NCBI GenBank assembly: GCA_020466095.1
Contig: CM035807.1
Location: 97,826,481-97,890,480 of the forward strand
Direction: 5' to 3'
Origin: Chlorops oryzae
Lineage: Eukaryota > Arthropoda > Insecta > Diptera > Chloropidae
Length of the DNA stretch: 64,000 nt
Part shown: one piece after another, positions 25,145-35,408 of the stretch
Layout: each line of letters opens with the position of its first letter
Numbering within the stretch: position 1 is the stretch's first letter
Position numbers and translations under genes: made by a program
The notes under the pieces: generated by a model
Database searches by the model: none
Told to the model about the DNA's origin: nothing
Seen by the model: only the letters and a program-made list of their open reading frames with translations

Positions 25145-26784
25145 AGCCGCTATCCGTAGTCCTTGTGATGTAAATATTTCTGCTTCTTAACTGATAAATA
25201 AACGATTTATCTTCGTCTTCATCATCCAAAAGCGATGATACCTTAAAGAAACCCGTAACAGTAAAAAGAATGAAGTCAAAGACAACAAATGGAAGGTTGA
25301 CTATGCTTAAATAGCCAAAGGAAATATTTTATTCTGATGTATAGAGAGTAAGGACATCTATTTGTGGATTCCGCATCTAGACAAGCAGCGGTGATTTGAA
25401 AACCAATATACAGTGACTAGCACACTTCAGTGCTTTAGGGCGCTTCGTTTAATGAAACCCAAGGGTGATTTTATCTCTGTGAAAAAGGAAAATCTCTTGC
25501 GATTTATAGAAACATCTTGGCTTCGACAAGAAAAACATTTTCTTTTTATATAAATTTTTTTTTGTTTTTTTTTTGTTTTTGTGGCGTGCTTAATTAATAT
25601 TAATGACGCCATGGAAATTGATTGTTTTTCGCTCGTGCTTCAATGTTTTATGATGAAATTTCGCCTGGGGAGCTAAGAAGCAAAGAATTTGTTTTCCTCG
25701 AAGGCTGCGTTTAGTTCGAAAACCATTTTCTACGAACAAAAGTAAAGTTAAACTTGGCAGGACTTAATTCTTTTAATTAATTCGAATTTAATATCGTACC
25801 TGAGAAAACAATTTAAGAGTGATTTGAAACGACTCCTGTCATTCAGATATGAAGAAATACTTTCAAGTACAGTTTTTCCTGCCTTCTGATGACATCCAAC
25901 CGGTACTTATTTCCGGATTTGAAAGACAAGTAAAAAAGCCATGAAACGAAACAGTTAAATATTAACCCCTAGCCTGCATTTCAAAAACATGTAAGAAAAT
26001 ATTTACACTCATGGCATGAACATTTATTTGAAAATTTCGTGCTACTTGAGGGACTTGGGCAAAAAATTTGTTGGCAAAAAAATACGACTTAAACACGGTT
26101 TTGGCAATTTTTACCCATGAGAACAGGATGAGGGTTAAATACAAGCACAGAAAGAATAACAACATTCAAGAGGAAAGAACTTTTACCAAAATTACTCTTG
26201 TTCTCTTTGGAATCGTTGTTTCAGATTTGTTGAAATTGTGATTAAATGTTATTTTTGAGCCTCAATTTGATATTCACCACACATCGCTGCCACAGTCTCT
26301 GAGAGTAATTCTTTTACTTACAGATATGGACATGCGCCTTTTCGAAATCCATCTCTCCATAGTGGTCAGTCGTGGTCTCAACAGTCAATATAGTGTTAAT
26401 GGCTTAAAATCCGAACGCAGAAGTGAAAGGATATTTGGGTAAGTTTATAACTTTGATAATGAGAGAAATTTTAAGGTTAAGAAGAAACTTTCGAGTGTGT
26501 TTGGGTGGGATGAGATTTGAGTAGAACTAAGCTCCGCAGGTATGTACAGGGTGTTCAGACAACTAGATGCATAATATTAATAAGCGATACCTCGTTTCGA
26601 GGGCTATGTTTTTTGTTCTTGCACCATTTCGGTAAAACATACCGTTATTGAGTTATAGCACTTTAAAAAAAGGATGACTTTTTGTATGTATTTTTAAATA
26701 TTATAAAAAATTCTTAGAAATTTTCCGAAAATTTTCTTTTTTTTTATACAAAATATGTCCTCTTTTAAAGTGCTAGGTCTGTCA

Positions 26785-26850
26785 CAGTCCAGTGCTAGGG
26801 TCTCTCACAAAAATCGCAAAAATTTCTCTAAAATAAGAATTATTCGAGGC
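26785..26850 (+). mobile_element. Small remnant of Helentron/DINE-like family C
   Basis: GTGCTAGGGTCTCTCACAAA followed by AATCGCAAAA and a TTCGA block parallels the internal segment near 52536-52590. Confidence 0.45.
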
Positions 26851-27403
26851 AATTCAATGATCATTTTTTATCTGTGCGAGTATTGTATGGTGAAGTTCGC
26901 CTCACTAAAACATCTAACGATGCTTCCTTTTCATTGGATTCGAAGTGCTGCGCATGAAATTTCTTGCTCATGCATATAATTGTACTTGAACTTAAATTTG
27001 TGCTTTGAAAGTTTTTACAATTGCAACTCAAAGCATTTTGAATGTTTCTTTTGTTGTTCAAGAATTGTAGTGAAAGCATGTGACGAATGTCCTTCACAGA
27101 AAAAAGATCAATTTAAAAAAATTTTTATTTTTATTTAATTTAAAATAACATATTTTCACCATTGGTTAATCGATTACCGCGAAGAACTGTGAAATGCGAT
27201 ATTGGTCTAGGTACCTACAATTTTCTTCATTTTTATGTGAAGTCACTGGAGTGGAAAATTAAAATTCAAAATGATTTATTTATTTTCATTCAATTTCTCC
27301 TTTTGTTGTGTTTATGTGGTTTGATGTTGTGAAATAGAAATCTGTGCACATCTGCGGAAAAAACGAAACCTAAAACGACACCCATAAGATAATAAACACA
27401 CAC

Positions 27404-27474
27404 TGAGAGGGAGAGAGAGAGAGGGAGAGAGAGAGAGAGAGAAAGAAAGAGAAAGAAAGAGAGAGAAAGAGAGC
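27404..27474 (+). repeat. (GA)n/(GAAA)n purine tract
   Basis: About 70 bases of pure purines, mostly GAGAGA with GAAA interruptions. Such tracts can bind GAGA factor in flies or form triplex DNA; no promoter is evident here. Confidence 0.9.
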
Positions 27475-28136
27475 GAATCTTATCGAAAAAATCATCTTAA
27501 GAATATCGCGGTTTTTTCCACAACACACTGCTGTAATAAAGTCAAAAGAAACCGATGTGAAAGAAAAAATGTTTTCCAGCTTCCTGGAATTTTTTTTTCT
27601 TTATGTCATAGATATTGCTTTTGACATCTGCAAGGTCATCGATTCAATCATGTAGAAGTACTCGGAAACGTAGTATGCAAAGTCTTTTATATTCCATTTT
27701 GAATTTAAAAATCCTCGAATTTAAAAGTCCTCAAAGCTTTGTGCAAGTAATTCCAGCATCAAAGGTTTTGCCATTGGTAAAACAACCTCAACGAACATAC
27801 AATGTCGGGATTGCAAAAAAAAAAAAACTCCCTTCAATGTCTACGAACGATCCAGCCCTATTATGATTAAACTTTTTACTTTCCCCAACTTAGCATTTTA
27901 TTTATCAACGAATACCAACTTCGAATTGAATTGACTTTTCGTACTTTCGTATATTTTTTTGAATTTCGACTTATATGATATACTGGATGTGATGGTAGTG
28001 AGTAGAAAACGATCATTTATTCATATCTATTCATATCTCGCTGTTGTAAGATCTGCACAAAACTAACTAACAAAAGATCAGTAGTTGCAATTGACCCTAA
28101 GTATTGTGCCTCAATGTCACCACCATTGGTATACAT

Positions 28137-28329
28137 CAGTGCTTGTCAGCACGACCACTAGCACAATTTCTCTCATTCTTCACATGTATGTGTGCTTATT
28201 CATTGCCGCTGCCGAACTGATTGAGTTCTCTCGTTAACACAGACGCTGTGTGTGAGAAACAACAACAAAGAAATAACAAGGCCGCAATACTCAGCTTTGT
28301 TTGAAAGAGTATTACGCTGGGAAGCACTG
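28137..28329. mobile_element. hAT-like MITE, 193 bp, TSD GTATACAT
   Basis: Ends CAGTGCTTGTCAGC and GCTGGGAAGCACTG are inverted near-matches. GTATACAT occurs immediately outside both (28129-28136, 28330-28337). CAGTG fits the hAT YARNG end rule and GTATACAT fits the nTnnnnAn target preference. No coding capacity. Confidence 0.85.
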
Positions 28330-30834
28330 GTATACATACATAAGTAGATACATTTGTGCCAACCGAAAATGTCCCGATGAGAGCATAGATGACTTCAGCA
28401 TGACTTCGAGCCGCGAGTACTCCGAATTTAAACTCTGACTTCTATTTCTAGATGAGTGGCATTGGCGTTCACTAGTGACATGTTCATGCGTTGGTCATCG
28501 AAGTTCGGATTTATCGGTTTTCATGATGATCATGGCTTTCATGACACAAAATGGAAATGAAACGTTTTAGTTTTTTTGATCTTTTTCTTTTTCAATAAGT
28601 CTGTTTATGATCACTGATGGCTCGACTTACACTCGTCGATTCCCTTGCGACAAGAATTGTCAATGTGCGACTCTTACCCGTCGATTGCCGCGCGACTATT
28701 TACATATATGTATATGTGTAAATAAAGTCCATGTACAGGCCTGTCATGGCTCAGTGAATAGAGCGATCATCTATCAATCCGAAGTCCTCAAGTTCAAATA
28801 AAACCAGCGCCCATCTTCGATTTCTCATTAGAAATAGGAAGTAATTCCATTTTCCTCTGCATATCACTGATGCAATCATCGTAGATTTGGTCACGCATGT
28901 TTGAGTTTTCGGCTGGGTTGCCATTAAATAGCGAATACAGTCAACTTTCTTACAACCTTGGCTCACTTAATTAGGTACTTATGTTCCGAAGAATCGTTTT
29001 TACTTATGGAAAGTTTGAGTTTCATATTTACTCTCTCTTAACGCGGTTGCGATGCGATTTAGTTAATTTTTTTTTTTTTAATTCGAGTTCATGTTTTTCA
29101 AGCTTGACTATATTTTCAATGGTATGGATTTGTTACTCAATACCCACTTTGGGCATTGAAAGCATTAAGAAAATGAAATTGAGAAACTTAATTGAAACGT
29201 ACATACATACGTGGGACATCCCAGTGACATAGATACATTTCAGCGTAATTGAATCAATTTCACTTTATTGAGTTCCTTTCGATTTCTATGATGAGGCCAA
29301 TGAAGCTCATTCGTGTGTCTGAGTTTTCAAAGTGTTTGGGTTTTGGTCTTCAAATGGGCTTCCAGCTGAACCGACTAGCGCTTTTAATCAAGGAAATTAA
29401 AGCGAATTTCTCATTGACGCAGGCTTATTAGCGAAAGACAGTCAGCTTAGGAGCATTGTTTCAATTTCTATAGAATTTTAATTCCATTGTTGTTTGTGAC
29501 GCTGCGAGTCTATTTCAAGAATGTGCTTTGGAAAACTACGTATTTTTTCTAAGCTTTTCCATGGAATTTTTCCATTGTTGAGACTCGTTAATGAATTGAT
29601 ATTGTCATTTGGAAATAATGTGTGGTCGGCACTCAATATAATAATAGGAAAGCAATCGGGTGCGGGTGGTTATATTCGACCTTAGCCAAAAATATTGTTT
29701 TCCTTTTTGTTTCGTGTTGTTTACTCACTATATTAACCCAAAATGGACAATCATTTGTAAAAAAATATTGTAAATAATTCGAACTTAACCGTTTGATATA
29801 TCCCCAATGATTGGACGGGTACTTGGTACTTATGTCCGTTGGTGGTTAAGTCGTTATGTATGTACGTCTCTACAGAGTTAAGCTTGTTATTAGATCAGAG
29901 AAGTTCAAACCCATGCCATAATTTTCTAACAGAAAGTTTCGATTCCATTGCTGTACCATTTGAAAGAAAACATATTAATTCCCCATCCTCCTAGGACAAA
30001 AGATTACGCATGCTTCAGTGATTTCACACGTTGTACAAACACCTGTCTAATCGCTTTCTTTAATTTAGTTGAATTTTTTATTTTTCGTGAAGCTTGCAAT
30101 TGGGGTCAGTGAAACTTAAAGGACCTAAAACTCGAAAGGAATCAATTTATAATTGAATTAAAATTCACTTCCGGTCACACCGAAGTGGAATACGGAAGTG
30201 TTTCAATGCGAAAGAGGCATAATCGATGGGCAACATTGCGAAGAGAAAACTCTTATGGTATTGGAAATTTGAAGAACTTACACATTTTTATCCTCCGATG
30301 ATATTATTTTGCCACAATCGTTTTCAACTTTATATTGCTCTCATGTTACTCTTAAATCACCCTTTCGTTTTGCTTCTGGTCGACAGTGAGTTCGCATTGA
30401 ATTGTCAGATAAGTTCAAAGGAAGATTTTGGACACTCAATGGTGGCTACCCCCTTTAAGGGTGACACCTTAGGCCGCATACCATGTGATACTACGAGTCT
30501 TCATACAGACGACTGGATTTTCTTCATCCTAGACCCGAGCAAAGACCCGCGAGGTGGCTCACCAATTCTTCTTCTTCCTCAGATCTGCATTTTCTACAGA
30601 AGTCATTGCAGGTCACATAACTTCGAATCATTTTTTGTCATATTATGATCACGTCTTCGAGAAAAAATAGTCATCATTTTGAATCGCAAAATTTTTCACG
30701 TTATAATTATCCAATTCCATCGATACATTTAAGTCAATATAATAATATAATATATATACAAATATAATTTTAACATCACACATCGTTTAACTTAACACAA
30801 AAAAGAAAACATCACGAATTTTGTGAAATTAAGT
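28330..30834. other. Intergenic, no gene seen
   Basis: Besides the tRNA-like segment nothing is recognisable. A 140-codon frame at 30226-30648 plus, just downstream of the Mic10 gene on the opposite strand, has an ATG-like region but no family features. Confidence 0.45.
28746..28812 (+). repeat. tRNA-like SINE head
   Basis: A-box-like TGGCTCAGTGAATAGAGC, then TCAATCCGAAG, then a weak B box AAGTTCAAATAA. The TCAATCCGAAG middle is shared with the tRNA-like segment at 37868-37945, suggesting one SINE-like family. Confidence 0.4.
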
Positions 30835-31128
30835 TTACTTCTTTCCTTGGTTCGCATCCTGAACGTATTCCTCGCAGTTCTTATAGCCAAGGCCCAAACC
30901 AAATCCAGTTCCCAAATAGATCGGCCATTTTCGCCGGCGCAGAAGTGATAAGGACATCAAAGTTCCTAGGGCTGCACCACTGAAGCTCCTAATCAAAGTG
31001 TTCTCTAAGCAATGATCGAAAGGAGTTTTCAAAGGACTCTCATCAAATTTTAGTTCAGAATTTCCCAAAGCAATACTCCCGTTTACGGTTTCCGTCGTTT
31101 CCGCGTTCTCGGTAGATAAAGTCGCCAT
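30835..31128 (-). CDS. Mic10: MICOS complex subunit Mic10-like protein, 97 residues
   Basis: Core subunit of the mitochondrial MICOS complex, which bends the inner membrane at crista junctions. Family hallmarks are visible: two hydrophobic segments (about 46-63 and 68-82) joined by a short basic loop RRRK (64-67), the Trp-Pro after it (WP, 68-69), the second glycine string G-x-G-x-G-x-G-x-G (73-81) inside GTGFGLGLGYKNC, and the DxCL motif before the first segment (38-41). The first membrane segment has only GAALG (51-55), a GxxxG, rather than the longer glycine string of vertebrate Mic10. The N-terminal ~35 residues are polar and family-atypical. Start is ATG at 31128 with a GC-rich leader. 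No intron is needed; flies carry more than one Mic10 copy, so an intronless duplicate is possible. Downstream A-rich DNA gives no clear AATAAA. Confidence 0.9.
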   Translation of the reverse strand: MATLSTENAETTETVNGSIALGNSELKFDESPLKTPFDHCLENTLIRSFSGAALGTLMSLSLLRRRKWPIYLGTGFGLGLGYKNCEEYVQDANQGKK

Positions 31129-32442
31129 CGCACGCGCTCACCGAAAATTTTTTGTTTTTAATATTCTCTATATTTATTTTTCTTAATCGCATTTGATAAC
31201 GAAATCACAGCATTTAAGATTTTTTCTTTTCCTTTTTGTTGATAGTTTGATGAAACTGTGGAAAGTCGAAAGCTTCACACACTAATTTACACTCATTAGT
31301 GTCCAGAAATGTCACATATTTTAAGGGGCATTAAAGGGGGCTAAATTTGGCAAAATGTGTGTGACACACTTTTATTTCTTGAATTCCGCTTTAAGTTTCT
31401 TTGACCTTTGCGATCATACGAACCTATGTATGGTCATATGTATGTATGTATGTATGACTTCTGACAAGAAACCCAAAAAATTAACTAAAATCGAAACATA
31501 CTATAGGTAGCTACTTTTCGCTGGGAAACTATAGGTTCCTGTATAATAACTTTCGAAGCCTTATAAAATTATTTATTGCAAACATAAATTTTGTTGTCCC
31601 TCTTATAGTATATAATACAGTAAAGGGTTATGAAATTTGACAGTTCGTTTGATTTAAGTATCATTTAAATAGCTTGGTGAAATCGGGCCTTAATGTTGCA
31701 TTCAGTAAAAGGTTAAATGGATTTTCTCTGAATTATTGAAGTCTGAACTTTTTATACGAGGTCTTCATAATGGATTTGTTTTTTTATTTTGGAATTCAAC
31801 TTTCCTGATTTGGCATAAAATTACCGAACTGGAAAAGCCTGAATGAAGGGCGATTGCACATATTTGTAGTTTTTAAGTTGCACAAAAAAAAATTGAGAAA
31901 AAATTTTCCAACTTTTCGAAAGTAAAATCCTTAAAAAAAAGGAAAAAGCCGCAAAAAAATCATTTACCGGGAAGTCGATTCCATATTAGGAGATTGGAAA
32001 CGGCTCAAGAGAGGTGAAAACGAAATTCCTTCAAAGCTCTGAACTTTCTCTCAACAATGCTTGAATTCATACATCCGCTCAAACGGCTACACAGAGCTCA
32101 AACATGTGCACGAACAGTTTTTACTGCCATTTTGTGGTTTGAACTTATCAAAAACAAAAAATTATTAAAACCCTTTTTGAAGGAGTAAAAAATGGTAAAA
32201 GCGACGTAAAAAAGAATTGTTAAATGCACCAAACAATAAAATCAATTCAAGTGCATTGACGTAAACCTTCCGAACGTAAAAGATGAAAAGGAAAAATCAT
32301 ATTAAGACGGGATTGGTCTTCATTAAAGGCAAGAGGACCACTGTATGGAACAAGAGTTATTTTGAGAAATGGCAACTATTTTGCTTTAAGAGCTCAACCA
32401 AAGAACTTATAACTTTAAGGTCTTTGATTCAACATTAAGTTA
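31129..32442. other. Upstream flank of Mic10, no further gene
   Basis: AT-rich; should contain the Mic10 promoter on its left edge but I recognise no core promoter element. A (TATG)n run lies at 31437-31456. Confidence 0.45.
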
Positions 32443-33618
32443 AAACAAGTAAGAAAGCTAAAGTCGGTCAAGCCCGACTTTGAAATACCCAGCGTCCCGA
32501 CATTATGAGCGCACTATGTTTTGCTTCTCTATTTGTGGACGTGGCAGTGGGAGGGCAACATAAATTATTTCCCTACACCTTTCATTCGCCTTGGTGAACT
32601 TATGTTGCGAATTTGAAGCTTCTACGCCTTTTACTTCGGAAGTTACGAAAAATCTTCATTTGTGGGCGTGGCAGTGGGCGGGCCAAAAAAAATTTTTTCC
32701 CACACCTTTCATTCGCCTTGGTGAACCTATGTTGCGAATTCGAAGCTTCTACGCCTTTTACTTCGGAAGTTACGAACAATCTTCATTTGTGGGCGTGGCA
32801 ATGGGCGGGCCGCATAAAATTTTTTCCTACACCTTTCATTCGCCTTGGTGAACCTATGTTGCGAATTCGAAGCTTCTACGCCTTTTACTTCGGAAGTTAC
32901 GAAAAATCTTCATTTGTGGGCGTGGCAGTGGGCGGGCCATAAAAAAATTTTTCCTACACCTTTCATTCGCCTTGGTGAACCTATGTTGCGAATTTGAAGC
33001 TTCTACGCCTTTTACTTCGGAAGTTATGAAAATTCTCTATTTGTGGGCGTGGCAGTGGGCGGCCTACAAAAATTTTTGTTGCTACACCTTTGATTTGCCT
33101 TGGTCAACCTATGCTGCGAATTTGAAGCTTCTACGCCTTTTACTTCACAAGTTACGATAAGCCCTTATTTTTGGGCTTATTTGTGGGCGTGGCTCGAGGA
33201 TGGCGGCGTCCATTTTTTGCCAGGATATGTCACTTTTCGTAGTTTACCAGCACACCAAATATCAATGGAATGTGTTCAGTGGTTCGCAAGTTACAAGCAT
33301 TTTGTTGAAAACACAATAAATTCATTTGTGGGCGTGGCAGTGGGCGGATGTCTCCCATTTTTACTTAGGATCATACTCGGACCCCGATATACATGTGTGC
33401 CAAATTTCGACTTCATTGGTTCAGCCGTTTCGGAGGAGATCCGACCACGGACGGACGGACAGACGGACAGACGGTCAGACGGACAGACGGACATGTCTAA
33501 ATCGATTCAGTTTTTGATCCTGATCATTTCTATATATATTTTTCTATATCTCCGGAGCTTAATTCTCCCTGTTACAAGATTTGCACAAAACTAATATACC
33601 CCGCTTACGCTTGGTATA
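32443..33618 (-). mobile_element. Helentron/DINE-like non-autonomous element, family B
   Basis: Read on the minus strand: 5' hairpin TATACCAAGCGTAAGCGGGG...TATA, a GATCAGGATCAAAAACTGAA core, a (GTCY)n tract, a middle built from ~127-bp tandem units, then a 3' hairpin AAAGTCGG...CCGACTTT (32461-32482 plus) ending CTTTCTTACTTGTTTT. The order and the ACTTGTTT end are the same as in families A and C although most of the sequence differs. Short plus-strand frames in this interval (for example 32613-32942) are translations of the repeat. Confidence 0.75.
32531..33165. repeat. 127-bp minisatellite inside family B
   Basis: ATTTGTGGGCGTGGCAGTGG recurs at about 32531, 32658, 32785, 32912 and 33040. 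Each unit also has CACCTTTCATTCGCCTTGGT and GAAGCTTCTACGCCTTTTAC. Divergence between units is small. Confidence 0.9.
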
Positions 33619-33733
33619 AAAATTAGAACCTTACTCTTGAAAAATAATTGACACTTTTATGAAGAATGTCCTTTGGAGCCGTTAAAAAATCTTATGACTT
33701 CCTGAAATTCTCAATAAATACCACCAACACATA

Positions 33734-34335
33734 GGGCCTCAAACGAAAGATAATGCAAATCGAAAAAACATCATTTAAAATATTTTAAATTGAAGTTTAC
33801 AGGTCGCTTAAATGCTATTAAGCCAAAAATTCAAATTGTTTCCATAAGGCTGCGAACACACCGGATCAAATGAAACCAAACAAAACGTTTTCGATTCGTT
33901 CTCATAAGACACATGGACTGTTGTTTTTGAAAACGTTTTGTTCCGGTTTCGTTGCGTTTCATTTAATCTGTCGTGTTCTTAGCCTAAGGAAAAGTTTAAG
34001 TCAATTACAAAAACAAATTTATATGCAAATAAATGTTTTCGAATCGCTTAAACATATTTTGAATCAATTGATCGGTAAAACATCGAACTGTTCCCGGAAA
34101 AACCATTAATTGAAATCAATTTTTGTGTTTTCTGCCCCTAAAAGTATACATAAAAAGTTGAAAATCTGTCAAATTGAAAATTCTAAAAAAAAAAACTAAA
34201 TAAAAATTTTGTAGCTCTCTTTAAGGCGTTTTTGACGAAAATTCAAGTCCTCTGAGCGACCTCTAAACCTCAATTTTAAAAATTTTAAAAGATGCCCAAA
34301 TTTTTTGATTTACATTATCTTTCGTTTGAGACCCC
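33734..34335. mobile_element. Long-TIR MITE with nested PIF-like element
   Basis: The first ~85 bases (CCTCAAACGAAAGATAATG, then AAATTGAAGTTTACAGGTCGC) recur as the reverse complement at the right end (GCGACCTCTAAACCTCAATT, then CATTATCTTTCGTTTGAG). No target duplication is clear. A PIF-like element sits inside at 33848-33984. Confidence 0.6.
33848..33984. mobile_element. 137-bp PIF/Harbinger-like MITE
   Basis: Ends GGCTGCGAACACACCGGATC and the near-complement ending CGTGTTCTTAGCC, flanked by TAA on both sides (33845-33847, 33985-33987). Same ends and duplication as the 59-bp element at 17539-17597. Confidence 0.65.
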
Positions 34336-35400
34336 GCCGTCTTCGAAATTAAAAACTTTTTTCATACAATACCTTTTTTTCACGTTTCAAACGCTCTAAT
34401 GCGAGAGTTTTCCGGAACGAAAAACTTAATCGAAACAGTAGAATTTTGAATTCGATTTCTCTAAACCTACTAGAAGAAACTATTTGTTAATAAACTCTTA
34501 CTCTGAAAAAAATTATTTTTTTCGATATCCAATAGTCCTTTGCAGTAATTAATCACATTTATATATAAACGGCACCGACAATATTTATTACCAATAAGAA
34601 CACTTAGAAAATGGAAAATATTTTGACTCTAAATTCGAAGAAATGTTCGAAATTAAATTTTAATATTTATTCGACACTTGTAAGCACATTTCATTTGCAG
34701 GTGAAATAAATTTTAGAAATATAAGTATTTAAATTCTTCACCATCATTTTTCAATACAAATCGTTACATTTTCTATATGATATCATTTAATCAAGAGTTG
34801 ATTGTATTCATACAGCAGCTTCAATTCCCATTCACGTGAATTTTAATGAAAATACGTTGAAGAGTTAAATTTAAATCACCTTGCTAAAGAAATTTTTTTC
34901 GGTAATAAGAGTTTCTCTTTTTCATTCAATCATTTTAGAAATTATATTTTGAATCGATGATAAAATTTATCTATAAAAGCTGATTGTATTCAAACTGGAG
35001 AGAAACTGAACTAAATGCACTCTTAATATCAAGGATGAGTTTTAATGAATAGATTTTCCTGAATTCCAAATTTGTCTATTGAACCGTATTTTAGTAATTG
35101 AAAGATACAAATAACTGTTGTGTGCTTTAAGTAACTAGAAATTATTTCTTTTGTGAAGTTTGAAATTCGATTTAATCGCCTGAACATACTTATTTATAAT
35201 TGAAGAAAATGAACGCAATTAGAAATAATCATTTCATATCGAGTCTCACATCAAAGTATGTATTTTGCAGAAGAAAATCATTTTATTGCAAATTCTTGTT
35301 TATTTTTGAATATTCTGAAATCGATTCCACCGTTTCAAGTGCGCTTGACGAAAGTCCACCTCCTCATAATCGTAAGCCGTAATCACGCATACATACATAC
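34336..35400. other. Intergenic, no gene seen
   Basis: Nothing recognisable; ends with a short (ATAC)n run abutting the palindromic element. Confidence 0.5.
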
Positions 35401-35408
35401 ATGTACAT

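Larger units (their letters stand above)
24414..28136. other. Intergenic, no gene seen
   Basis: Contains an A34 tract, a small family C remnant and a purine tract (listed separately). No convincing coding sequence. Confidence 0.5.

Noticed and set aside
32591..33594. Overlapping 60-164 codon frames with repeated CCEFEASTPFTSEV
   Set aside because: They are translations of the 127-bp minisatellite in family B, not a repeat protein gene.
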